Positions 31,846 to 43,400 of a stretch of 64,000 bases of DNA are shown here, piece after piece. Each line of letters opens with the position of its first letter. The first letter of the stretch is position 1. Under the pieces are notes generated by a model that ran no database searches, was not told the origin of the DNA, and saw only the letters and a list, made by a program, of their open reading frames with translations. This DNA comes from Nocardia colli (lineage in GTDB: Bacteria > Actinomycetota > Actinomycetes > Mycobacteriales > Mycobacteriaceae): assembly GCF_008704205.1 (NCBI RefSeq), contig NZ_VXLC01000016.1:1-64000 (forward strand). The letters run 5' to 3'. Made by a program: the position numbers and the translations under genes.

Positions 31846-32664
31846 CTACCTCCGGCTGGCGCGGCGGTAGCCGATGGTGGCGGGGATGGCGAAGAGGACT
31901 ATGGCGCCTAGGGACCAGGTGAGGGTGAGGGTCAGGGGGCGGGTCAGGGGGCCTTCCAGGGCTAGGGCCTTCATGGCGTCTACGGCTACCGACATGGGTT
32001 GGTTGCGGACTACGGGCTGGATCCATTGGGGGTAGGCGGCCAGGGGGACGAAGCCGGTGCTGAAGAACATCATCAGGGAGGTGAGGATGGTGATGCCTTC
32101 TACCAGGGCGGCTTTGGCGGTGAAGACGGCTACCGAGGTGACGACGGTGGCGAAGGCCAGGCCGAAAAGCACTGGGATGAACAGGAATAGGAGGGTGGCG
32201 GGCAGGCCCTGGTGGAAGCGGAAGCCGAGCAGGTAGCCGACCAGGATGATGGCCAGGGTGCCGGCGAAGATGCGGCAGCCTTCGGCGAGGATGCGGGAAG
32301 CGAGGCCGGAGGCGCGGTGCACCGGTAGCACCCAGAAGCGAGCGAGTAGCCCGGCCTCCCGTTCGCGGCCGAGCAGGACCCCGCAGGAGATGGCGCCGGA
32401 GACGGCGCCGGTGATGGTGACCATCGGTACGGAACCGTAGAGCGCGCTCTCCCCGGTGAACTTCCGAATCTGCCCGCCGACAACGGTTTCCAGCATGATC
32501 AGCAGCAGGCACGGGATGATCAGGGCTTCCAGCAGGGTGATCGGGTTACGCACCCAGCGCAGCAACAGGCGTTGGGTCTGAATCAGCGTGTGCCGCACCA
32601 GCGATGCGGACGACACTTCGGAAACGGAACGAACATCTTCGGAGCGATCGGCCAGCAATGCCAT
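31846..32664 (-). CDS. ABC-2 type transporter permease (DrrB/C-like), second subunit
   Basis: The 272-residue protein has six membrane segments, with the ABC-2 signature region VPLAAYPQWIQPVVRNQPMS near residue 210-230 that is shared with the upstream permease (HQFPAWVQPFVRNQPVS). Start and stop codons overlap with that gene (TAATG). With the ATPase it would form a DrrABC-type exporter, the usual export and self-resistance system for non-ribosomal peptides and anthracyclines. It is the last gene of the NRPS operon. Confidence 0.88.
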   Translation of the reverse strand: MALLADRSEDVRSVSEVSSASLVRHTLIQTQRLLLRWVRNPITLLEALIIPCLLLIMLETVVGGQIRKFTGESALYGSVPMVTITGAVSGAISCGVLLGREREAGLLARFWVLPVHRASGLASRILAEGCRIFAGTLAIILVGYLLGFRFHQGLPATLLFLFIPVLFGLAFATVVTSVAVFTAKAALVEGITILTSLMMFFSTGFVPLAAYPQWIQPVVRNQPMSVAVDAMKALALEGPLTRPLTLTLTWSLGAIVLFAIPATIGYRRASRR

Positions 32665-33482
32665 TACGCCCTCCCCGAACTCAGACGGATAGTCAACGGC
32701 ACACACACGACGAGAATGGCGACGGCCCAGGCCAGCGACGGCCCCATCAGCGACCACGTCACCTGCCCCGCGTTCCCGAGTGTGTCGCCTGCCAATGCGC
32801 GCAACGCGAGCACGAACTGCGACACTGGCTGATTGCGCACGAACGGCTGCACCCACGCCGGAAACTGATGTGCCGGAGCCAGGCCCGCGGACAGCATGCC
32901 GAAGATCAAGGGCGGCAACACAAGCGCCTGGGTGACCGCCTCCGGACTCCGCGACACCGTGCCGATCACGTCCGCGCCGAGCGTCAGCGCGGTCCCGATG
33001 AACATCGACAACAGCAGGAACCCGATGGTGTGCGCGGTATCCAGATAGAACCGGAACCCGATGACATACCCACAGGCGATGGCCGAACACAGCGACAGCG
33101 CCAGCCGGAAGATGTTGCCGGACATGCGCGCCGACGCGGGCACGAGCCGCCCGACCGGCATCGATCCGAACCGCCGATTGAGCCCGGCCACCGAGTCGGT
33201 GGCCGCACGGAAGGCCGCCGAGATGGCGGTGAACGCGGCCGCCTGCAACACGACGAGCGGCATCATGAACTGCGCGTAACTGCTGAACCCGGTGCCCGCG
33301 AACGTCATCACCGTCTTCAGCGGAATGTAGAAGCCGGCGGTGAACGTCGCCGGCGCCAGCAGCGAGGTCAGCACCTCACCGGTCTTGATCGACGGAACGA
33401 TCAGCCGCGAGGTGAGCACCCACCACTGCCGCGCCTGGTCCGGTGTGGCCCGGACATCGGCCAGCCAGGAGCCGGTGGTCAT
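32664..33482 (-). CDS. ABC-2 type transporter permease (DrrB/C-like), first subunit
   Basis: The 272-residue protein has six membrane segments and the ABC-2 pattern, including FTAGFYIPLKTVMTF near the second helix and FPAWVQPFVRNQPVSQFV before the last. It overlaps the ATPase gene by four bases (ATGA). It is a paralogue of the following permease, so the transporter is a heterodimer in the membrane. The location directly after the NRPS indicates export of its product. Confidence 0.88.
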   Translation of the reverse strand: MTTGSWLADVRATPDQARQWWVLTSRLIVPSIKTGEVLTSLLAPATFTAGFYIPLKTVMTFAGTGFSSYAQFMMPLVVLQAAAFTAISAAFRAATDSVAGLNRRFGSMPVGRLVPASARMSGNIFRLALSLCSAIACGYVIGFRFYLDTAHTIGFLLLSMFIGTALTLGADVIGTVSRSPEAVTQALVLPPLIFGMLSAGLAPAHQFPAWVQPFVRNQPVSQFVLALRALAGDTLGNAGQVTWSLMGPSLAWAVAILVVCVPLTIRLSSGRA

Positions 33483-34477
33483 GAGACCACCTCCACGTCA
33501 ACAGCTTTCGCCTCGGCCCCATCGGCGGACGCGAGATGACCGGTCAGCTGGAGGAACACATCGTCGAGCGACGGCCGCCGCAACGCGATGTCGACCAGCT
33601 CCACCTCCGCCCCGTCCAACCGCCGCAACGCTTCGGCCAGTGTCTTCGCCCCGTCCGGTGCCGGAATGGTGATGCGGTCGGAGTCCGGGGTCAACGCGGC
33701 GCGATTGTCTTCCGGCAGTAGCGATCCGAGCGCGGCGGCGATGACATCCAGATCCTTCAGATCCAGCGGCACCACCTCGCAATAGCTGCCGCCGGTTCGC
33801 GACTTGAGTTCGTCCGCGGTGCCCTGCGCGATCACCACGCCGTGGTCGATGACGATGATCCGATCACTGAGCGCGTCCGCCTCTTCCAGGTACTGCGTGG
33901 TGAGCAGGGTGGTGATGCCCGCCTTCTTGAAGCTGCGCACCAGATCCCAGACACCTTGCCTACTGCGCGGATCCAGCCCTGTGGTCGGCTCGTCGAGGAA
34001 CACCACGTCCGGCCGGACGACGAGACCACAGGCGATGTCGATGCGCCGCCGCATACCACCCGAGTAGGTGCCGACCCGGCGTCCTGCCGCGCCGACGAGA
34101 TCGAACTCGGCGATCAACTCGTCCGCCCGAGCCCGTGCCGCCCGCTTGCGCAAGCCCATCAACCGGCCGAACATCACGAGATTCTCGTAACCGCTGAGCA
34201 TGTCGTCGAGCGCGGCGTACTGCCCGGTCAGCATGATGGATTTGCGCACCGCCGCCGGATCGGTGACGACGTCGTGCCCGGCGACCAGCGCCCGCCCCCG
34301 GTCCGGCGCGATGAGCGTCGACAAGACGTTCACCATGGTGGTCTTGCCCGCGCCGTTCGGTCCGAGGATGCCGAGGATCTCACCCGGCGCGGCGACGAAA
34401 TCGACTCCGCGCAAAGCTTTTACCGCGCCGAACGACTTCTCGACCCCTTCGACGACAACGCCCTGTTCGGAATTCAT
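33479..34477 (-). CDS. DrrA-type ABC transporter ATPase
   Basis: The 332-residue protein has Walker A GPNGAGKT at residues 39-46, the signature YSGGMRRRIDIA, Walker B VVFLDEPTTGLDP, and the DrrA-family C-terminal region (ALRRPSLDDVFLQLTGH). These mark the daunorubicin-resistance type exporter ATPases. The ATG overlaps the NRPS stop by four bases, so it is translated together with the synthetase. It energises export of the peptide. Confidence 0.92.
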   Translation of the reverse strand: MNSEQGVVVEGVEKSFGAVKALRGVDFVAAPGEILGILGPNGAGKTTMVNVLSTLIAPDRGRALVAGHDVVTDPAAVRKSIMLTGQYAALDDMLSGYENLVMFGRLMGLRKRAARARADELIAEFDLVGAAGRRVGTYSGGMRRRIDIACGLVVRPDVVFLDEPTTGLDPRSRQGVWDLVRSFKKAGITTLLTTQYLEEADALSDRIIVIDHGVVIAQGTADELKSRTGGSYCEVVPLDLKDLDVIAAALGSLLPEDNRAALTPDSDRITIPAPDGAKTLAEALRRLDGAEVELVDIALRRPSLDDVFLQLTGHLASADGAEAKAVDVEVVS

Positions 34478-37400
34478 GCCTGTCCCTTCAAATGTTCATC
34501 GAGTACGCGCGCGATGATCGGCAGCACGTGCGGTGCGGTCAGCTCGTTGTGCGTGACTTCGACGTCGTAGTTGACGACGGCGCCGGTCGCGTACGGCCGC
34601 CAGCCGTCCGGACCGACGACGTCGGAGCTGTCCACGGTGGCGCTGAAATACAGCAGGTCACCGTCGAATACCGGCCGCTGGTAACCCGCTCGGGCCCGCG
34701 CGGCGGCGTTGTAGGACTCGGTCAGGCGCTCGATCATGTCCGCGTCGACGACCGTCAGCCCGCCGAGCCGGTCGCGGATGAGCTCCGCCGCCTCGCTCGC
34801 GGTGGCCTCGGCGGGCACATCGTGGATCCCGAAGATCGCGCCGAAACTGCTCACGAACGCGCCCGCCGTGAGCTGCTCGACCTCGGCACTGTCGACGTCG
34901 GCGGTATCGGAATCCAGCAGTGCGACAAGGCCGACGGAGTCGCCGGACGCTTGCAGCTTCGCCGCGATCGCGTGCGCGATCAGCCCGCCGAAGGACCAGC
35001 CGAGCAGGTGGTACGGCCCGGACGGCTGGAGGACGCGGATCTCGCGCACGTACCGATCCGCGAACTCCTCGATCGAGCTCAACGACGGTTCACGGCCGCT
35101 GAGGTCCGGTGCCTGCAAGGCGTAGATCGGCCGACCGGGCCGCAGCTTCTGCGCGAATCCCAAGTAGCTCCAAGAGATTCCGGAGGACGGGTGGATGCAG
35201 AACAGCGCGGGTTCGGTGCCGTCGGATCGGATGGGCAACACCACATCCAGTCCGAGGGTGGCCGCCAACGGTGGTTGGCCGGCCGCGACCGCCGCGACTT
35301 CCTCGGCGGCAGCTGCTGCCGCGGCCGGAGTGTCCGCGAAATCCGCTGCCGCGCGAAGCACATCGACCCAGAGACCGGCCAGCTCGGCGATGTCGCCGCG
35401 GTCGAGCAGGGTCTTCGGGAAGGTGAAGTCCGCCCGCAAGCGACCACCGACCACCTCCGTGCTCACCTCGAGGGCCGAAAGCGCCGGAGTCTCAGGATCT
35501 TCGACAGCGGACAGATCGCCGAACTCGTCGGTCAGTGTCCAACCGAGTCCGTGGAGTCCGGCAGGGACGTCGCCCGCGGTGTTCCGGGCCCGGTAGGTGA
35601 AGCTGACCTGTCCGGGAAGTCCCGTGCTCAGTTCCGGTGCCGTATCGGGATTGAGGTAGCGCAGCAACCCGAACCCGATCCCGTTGTCCGGCACCGACCG
35701 CAGTTGATGCTTCACCGCGCGGATCGCCGCGCCCATCGCCGGACCGCCCGCGAATGCCTCATCGAGGTCGACTCCCAGTTCGAGTCGCATCGGATAGACA
35801 GCGCCGAACGCGCCGATCGTGCGGTCCAGTGCAGTGCCGGGAATCGCCTGCCTGCCGTCACTTTCGAGCCGGACCACGACGTCGGTGCCACTATCGCCGG
35901 ATCGGCGTGCACGCCAGCGCAACAGCGCCAAGGTGAGGGCAGCGAGCAGGATGTCGTCGGCCTTGCCCGCGAACTTGGCGGGCAGGGTGGTCACCACCGC
36001 AGCGGTTACCTCCTTCGACACCTCGCACCGCACGATGCGCAACGCGCGTGCCTGATCGACAGCCGGGTCGAGTGCCCGTGCACCGATGAGCGGATCCGCA
36101 CCGGCGAGCACACCCTGCCAGTGTCCGAGTTCGAAAACCCGCTCGGCCGTGCGCGATTCGTCGACCAGCGCGTGCGCCCAGCGACGCATCGAAGTACCGG
36201 TCTCGGCGAGCACCGGGGCGTTACCGACCGAAACTTGCGCCCAGGCAGCCACCAGGTCCGGCAAGAGGATGCCCCAGGAAGCGTCATCGATCAGCAGGCG
36301 ATGCAGCAACACGACGATCCGCCCCGCCTTGTTGCGGGTGCCGGCATCACCCATCGGATCCAGCCAGATGAACCGCAGCACAACACCGTTCGCCGGATCC
36401 AGCCGGTTCGACTCGGAATTCAGTTCCGCGACCAGGTATTCGCGCAGATCGACCGGATCGGCGGCGGCGTCGAACTCGATGCGATGCACCAGGGCGTCGA
36501 CATCGACCGACCCCGGCTCCCGCACCACCAGTCGCCCGTCGTCGGTCAGCTGCGCGCGCAGCATGTCGTGCCGGTCGACGGCGGCCGCGAGCGTGGCCAC
36601 CAGCTGCGCCCGTTCGATGCCGACCGGAAGCTCGAGCACCGCCGTGCGAGCCGAACGCAGCCGTCCGCCGCGCTCGAGCAGGTACCGCATCCGCGGCGTG
36701 AGCGGCACTTCGCCGACGCCACCGCCGGGCAGCTCGGGCAGTGCGGTCACCGCACCGTCGGCGTCCACCGCGGCGGCCAGCGCGGCCACGGTGCGATGCT
36801 CGAAGACCTGTAGCGGCGTGCAGCCGATGCCCCGCTGCTTGGCCCGGGTCACCAGCTGGATGGCGAGAATGCTGTCGCCGCCGAGCTCGAAGAAGGAATC
36901 GTCGACGCCCACCTTGTCGCGGCCGAGCAACTCGGCGACGATCTGCGCCAGCGCTTCCTCCGTCGCCGTCCGAGGCGCCCGGTACTCGGTCTCTTCGGCG
37001 CTGAACTGCGGCGCCGGCAACGCTTTCCGGTCGAGCTTTCCGACCGCGGTGAGCGGGATCTCGTCGAGGACGACAAAGGCGGATGGGACCATATAGCCGG
37101 GCAGGCTGTCCGCGGCGATGGCGCGCACCCGCGCGATATCGAGCTCCACGTTCGGTTTCCGCACCAGATAGGCCGCCAACGCGGTCGATCCGGACGGACC
37201 GGTGACACCGAGGGTGAGCGCGAAATCGACACCATCCACCCGGCCGAGCACCGCGTCGATCTCACCGAGCTCGATCCGCTGACCGCGCACCTTGACCTGG
37301 AAGTCGGTGCGGCCCAGGTATTCCAGCGTCAACGCGCCGGCCGGGGCTTGCACCCACCGCACGAGGTCACCCGTGCGGTACATGCGTTCGCCGGGCGCAC

Positions 37401-40400
37401 CATAGGGATTCGTAATGAAGCGACCCGCGGTCAGCCCCGGCCTGGCGTGATATCCACGGGCCAGCGCATGCCCCGCGAGATACAGCTCACCGGCGACACC
37501 GACCGGAACCGGCTGCAACCGGCCGTCGAGCACCATGGCCGCCGCGCCGCGAATCGGCGGGCCGAGCGTAACCGGCGCGCCTGGGCTCAGTGCCGAACCT
37601 GTTGCCACAACCGTGAACTCAGTCGGCCCGTACAGGTTGACCATCCGACGGCGTCGTGCACCGCGCCGGCGCACGACGTTGCCTTGCTGGTCAGTGGCAC
37701 CGGTGCCACACCAGCGCTCGATCAGCTCGGCACCCACCGCCTCACCACCCACGGCCAGCACCTGCACCCCCGAGACCTCCGCGGGATCGATGGTGGCCAG
37801 CGCGGACGGCGTGATCATCACGTGCGTGACCCGCTCCGCGTCGATCAACTCGGCGAGCGCGCTACCGCCGAACACCTCGGCCGGCGCGACGACCGAAGCA
37901 CCGCCCCACCCGAACGCCATCAATGCCTCCAGGATCGACGCGTCGAAACTCGGTGAGGCAACATGCAACACCCGGGAGAACTCGTCGAGTTCGAGCAGAT
38001 CACCTTGCGCGGCAACGAAGTCGGCGATGCCACGATGCGACACGGAGACACCCTTGGGCGTGCCGGTCGACCCGGAGGTGTAGATCAGCCAGGCCGGGTT
38101 GTCCAACCGGACCGGTCGCGGCAACTCCTTGTCCCGCAGCGGGCGTGGGCTCGCGGCCGACCAGCGTTCGACGAACCGCAGGTCGTCGAGCACGAGCCAC
38201 TGCGTGCTGTCCGGCAGCGACGGCCGGTAGGCGACCGTCGTGAGGCCGACCCGCGCACCCGAATCGGTGAGCATGTGGTCGATCCGCTCGATCGGATGCT
38301 TCGGATCGACCGGCAGGAACGCCGCGCCGATCTTCGCCACCGCCCAGATGGCGGTGAGCAGATCGGACGAGCGCGGAAGACCCAGGGCCACTACCGTTTC
38401 CGGACCGGCCCCCGCGGCGAGCAGGAGCCGGGCGAGCCGGTTGGCGTACGCGTCGAGCTCGCGATAGGTCGTCGTATCGCCGTTGGCCACCACGGCCGGA
38501 TGATTCGGATACCGGGCCACCGTCGCCGCGAGCAGATCGGGAAGCGTTGTCGTGCCGACGCTTTCGAATCCACGCACCGGGACCAGCGTCGCACGCTCAC
38601 GATCATCGAGGATGTCGATGTCGGCGAGACGCACGCCGGGCTCGGCCAGCACGCTCGCGAGCACCCGCCGCCAGCGAGTGGCGAACGAGGCGACCGTGGC
38701 CGCGTCGAACAGGTCCGTGGCATAGGTCAGCACGCCGGCCAGCCCGGCCGGGCCCGACTCGTCGAACCGTTCCCGCAGGTCCAGCGTCAGATCGAATTGC
38801 GAAGCGCGCCGGTCGAAGTCCTCCACCTCGAACCGTAGTCCGGGCAGCTCCAGCACCGGCTCGAGGAAGTTCTGCAGCGACAGCGACACCTGGAACAGCG
38901 GATGGTGCGCCGTCGACCGGGTCGGATTCAACGCCTGCACCAGGCGTTCGAAGGCCACGTCGGTGTTGGCGAACGCGTCGAGATCCGCCGAACGGACCCC
39001 GGTGAGGAAGTCGAGGAAGCCGGCGTCCGGATCGACCCGCGTGCGCAGGGCGAGGGTGTTGACGAACATGCCGACCAGCTCGTCGAGCACCTGCTCGCCG
39101 CGGCCGGCCACCGGGGTGCCGATGACCACATCGTCGGTGCCGCCGAGCCGGGCCAGCAGCACCGCGAGCGCCGCGTGCACGACCATGAACACGCTGACGT
39201 TGTGCGCCGCGGCGAATGCCACCAGGCCGCTGTGCAATTCGGCGTCGACGGCGAACTCGACATCGTCGCTGCGCATCGACTGCACCGCGGGCCGCGGCCG
39301 GTCGGCGGGCAATTCCAGCACATCCGGCGCGTCGGCGAGCGTATCGGTCCAGAATCGAACCTGCTGTGCCGCCAGCGATTCCGGATCGTCCTCGCTGCCG
39401 AGCACCTCGCGATGCCACAGCGCGAAATCGGCGTACTGCACGGCCAGCGGAACCCTGGTCGTCTCCGCACCGGACGACCGCTCAGAGTAGGCGGCGACCA
39501 GATCGGCGGCCAGCGGCGCCATCGACGCGCCGTCCGCGCTGATGTGATGCACCACCAACACGACAACGTGCACCGAACCAGCCTCGGTGGCCGCCTGAGG
39601 GCCGCCCGAGAGGTTCGAATTCACGGAGTGTCCGGACGAGACGGCGGCCATGCCGGCCGATGGGCTCGAGGAGACCGCCGGACCGCCGCCGAACGGCCCG
39701 GACGACACCGGTCCGGAACCTACCGTGCGCGCGGACGGTACCGGCACATCTCGGCCTGCCGCCCCGTTGGCGTCCGTGGAATCGGGACTAGTGGCGATCC
39801 GGAACAATCCCACCCGCAGCGGCGGCTCTTTGGCGATGTCGAATCCGGTGCCCGCCAAGGCGCTGATCCGATCACGCAGGGCCGCACCGTCCTCGGTGTC
39901 GATCACAGGCATTGCGGGTGCGGCCGATTCGGTGCCCATGATCACCTGCCGCGGTCCCTCCGCGTCGGCCGGGTAAATGGTGCGCAGGCTTTCGTGCCGC
40001 TCGACCACATCGGCCAACGCCAGCCGCATCGCCTCGACGTCGAGTTCACCGGTCAACCGCAGCGCGACCGCGATGTTGTACGCGGGCGAGGCCGGGTCGA
40101 GCCGGTTCATCACCCACATGCGCTGCTGCGCGGGCGACAACGGCACGCGATCCGGCCGGATCCGCGGTGCGAGCGCGAAGCGTCCAGGCCGACCGCTACT
40201 CGCCGGAACCACCCGCGTGGACAACTGCGCGACGGTGGGCGCATCGAACAGATCCCGCAGCGCGATCGTCGAGCCGAGGGCCGAATTGACCCGGGCGACA
40301 ACCTTGGTCGCGCTGAGCGAATTGCCGCCGAGCTCGAAGAACGACTGATCGACGCTGACCCGCTCGCTGCCGAGCACCTCACCGAACACCGCGGCGACCG

Positions 40401-43400
40401 CCCGCTCCACCGAGGTGCGGGGCGCGAGATAAGGCCGGTTGGTGTCCGAGAAGTCCGGCACCGGAAGGGCTTTGCGATCCAGCTTGCCGACCGGCGTCAG
40501 CGGAATCGAGTCCAGCACGACGAGATAACCCGGCACCATGTACCCGGGCAGCTCGCCCGCGATCTGCACGCGCAACCGCTCGGTATCCAGCTCGACGCCT
40601 TCGACCGGCAGCACATAGGACACCAGCACGGTCGCCCCCGCAGGCCCGGCCCGGCCGATCGTCACCGCGTACTCGACCTGCTCGTCCCGCGAGAGCACCG
40701 CATCGATCTCGCCGAGCTCGATGCGCAGCCCGCGAATCTTCACCTGGAAGTCGCTGCGGCCCAGGTACTCCAGCTCGTAGCCGTCGCTGCCGACCACCCA
40801 GCGCACCATGTCGCCGGTCCGGTACATCCGTTCGCCGGGCGCGCCGAACGGGTCGGCGACGAATCGGCTCGCCGTCATCTCGAACCGGTTGAAGTAGCCG
40901 CGAGCGAGCGCGGGTCCGGCCAGATACAGCTCACCGGCGACGCCGACCGGCACCGGACGCAACCAGGTGTCGAGCACCATGTTCGCCGCGCCGCGAATCG
41001 GCCCGCCGATGGTGATCGGTTCGCCCGCAACGAGTTCCGCCGGCCCGGTGGCCCAGATGCTGAACTCGGTGGGCCCGTACAGATTCACCATCCGCCGGCC
41101 GGCCGACCAGCGTTCGATCAGCTCCGGCGTCGCCGCCTCGCCGGCGACCGAGAGCACCCGCAGGTGATCGAGATCGTTCGGCTCCATGGTGGCCAGCGCG
41201 GACGGCGTGATCACCGCGTGGGTCACCCGTTCGGCGCGCAGCAGCCGTTCCAATTCGGTGCCGCCGTAGACATCCGGCGGCGAGACCACCAGCCGCCCGC
41301 CGGACCCGTGCGCGGTCAGCAACTCGAACACCGAGGCGTCGAAGCTCGGCGACGCCACCTGCAGCGCGCTGGCCGTCGGGTCCAGGTTGAGCGAATCACG
41401 CTGGGTGGAAACCAGATTCGCGATGCCGCGATGACTGAGCAGCACGGCCTTCGGCTTGCCGGTCGAGCCGGAGGTGTAGATCAGGTACGCCGTCTGGTCG
41501 ATATCGATCGGGCCGCCGCGTTCCTCGTCGGTGATCGGGTCGGCGGAGACCGTCATGACCCGGCGGATGGTGTTGAGGTCGTCGAGCAGCAGCCAGTCGA
41601 TGCTGCCGGGCAGGGTCTCGCCGGTCGCGGTGACCGTCACCCCGATGGGCGCCTTCGAGTCGGTGAGCATGTGCTCGATCCGCTCGACCGGATAGTTGGG
41701 GTCCAGTGGCGCGAAGGCTGCGCCGGACTTGGCCAGCGCCCACACCGCGACCACCGATTCCAGCGACCGGGTCAGCGCGAGCACGACGAACACCTCGCGC
41801 CCGACACCGCGGCTCAACAGCAGCCGGGCAAAGCGATTCGACCAGGCGTCGAGTTCGCCGTAGGACATGGTGAGCTCACCGGCGCTGACCGCGATGGCGT
41901 CGCCGTCGATCGCCGCACCGGCGGCCAGGATCTCCGGCAGGGTCCGCACCGGCAACGACTCCGGGCCCCGAACCGGAAGCAGCGCCGCACGTTCCGCGTC
42001 GTCGCAGTACTGCAACTGCGATACGAGGGCCCGCGGATTGTCCGCGAGCTGGGTGAGCAGCCGCACGAAACGATCCAGCAACGGTTGCGCCGCCGCGGGA
42101 TCGAGCTGATCGGCCATGAATTTCAAGCTGACCCGCAGGGTGTCGTGCCCGTCGTCGCCGCGCAGCGGAATGACCATGAGGTTCAACGGATATGGCGTCG
42201 CGTCGGTGCCTTCGACGTCGAGCACCCGCATACCGGCGATGTCCAGGGCCTGCGAGAGGGCCTCGCGATCGATCGGATAGGACTCGAAAACGGTGAGGGT
42301 GTCGAATAATTCGGCGAGCCCGACCGCCTGGTGGATCGCGGCCAGCCCGACGTGCTGGTGGTCCATCAGCCGCGCCTGTTCGGCCTGCACGCGGGCGAGC
42401 AGGTCGACCACCTTCTCCGCCGGGTCGAGCCGCACCCGCACCGGCAGGGTGTTGATGAAGAGCCCGACCATCTCCTCGACCCCGGCCAGCTCCGGCGGCC
42501 GGCCGGAGACGGTGCCGCCGAACACCACATCGGTGCGCCCGGTGAGCATGGCGAGCAGCATCGCCCAGCTCGCCTGCACGAGCGTGTTGACCGTGGCGCC
42601 GGATTCGCGAGCCGTCGATTCCAACCGGCCGACGGTGTCGGCGGACAGATCGATGGACAGCATCCCGGTCTCGGTCGACTCGATGCCCGCCAGGGTGGGC
42701 ACGGCGCGGGTCGGCGTATCGATCCCGGCCAGCGATTGTGCCCAGGCGGCAATGGATTCGGCGTCGTCCCGGTCGTCCAGCCAGGACAGGAATTCGCGAT
42801 AGGAGTGCGCGGGCGGCAGCGCGGACGCGTCCCCCGAGGTGACGTAGAGCGCGAGCAGCTCGCGCACCAGCAGCGGCGTCGACCAACCGTCCAGCACCAG
42901 ATGGTGATTGGTGAGGACGAACCGGTACGCGTCGGCGGCGGTGCGGATCAGGGTGAAGCGCACCAGCGGCGGCCGGGTGAGTTCGAAGCGGGTGCGGGCG
43001 TCCAGCGCGATCACCCGGTCCAGTTCCCGTTGCCGCGCTTCGGGATCGGCGAGGCTGGTCAGATCCACGTCCTGCCAGTGGATGTCGGCATCCGCGAGCA
43101 CCAGCTGGCGCGGGCCGTCGTCGGTCTCGACGAAGGCGACCCGCAGGTTCTCGTGCCGAGCCACCAAGGCCTGTGCGGCGGTGCGCAACCGGTCCGCGTC
43201 GACGGTGCCCGCCAGGGTGAGCAGCGACTGCACGGTGTAGCCGTCGGCCGTGTCGGAGTCGTACAGCGCGTGGAAGAGCAGCCCGTATTGCAGCGGCGAA
43301 AGTGGCCAGACGTCGGCGAGATTCGGATAGCCGCGTTCCCAGGTGTCGATCTGCTGCTGAGTCACGGGGACCAGATCGAAGTCCGAGGGTGTGCGGCCGC

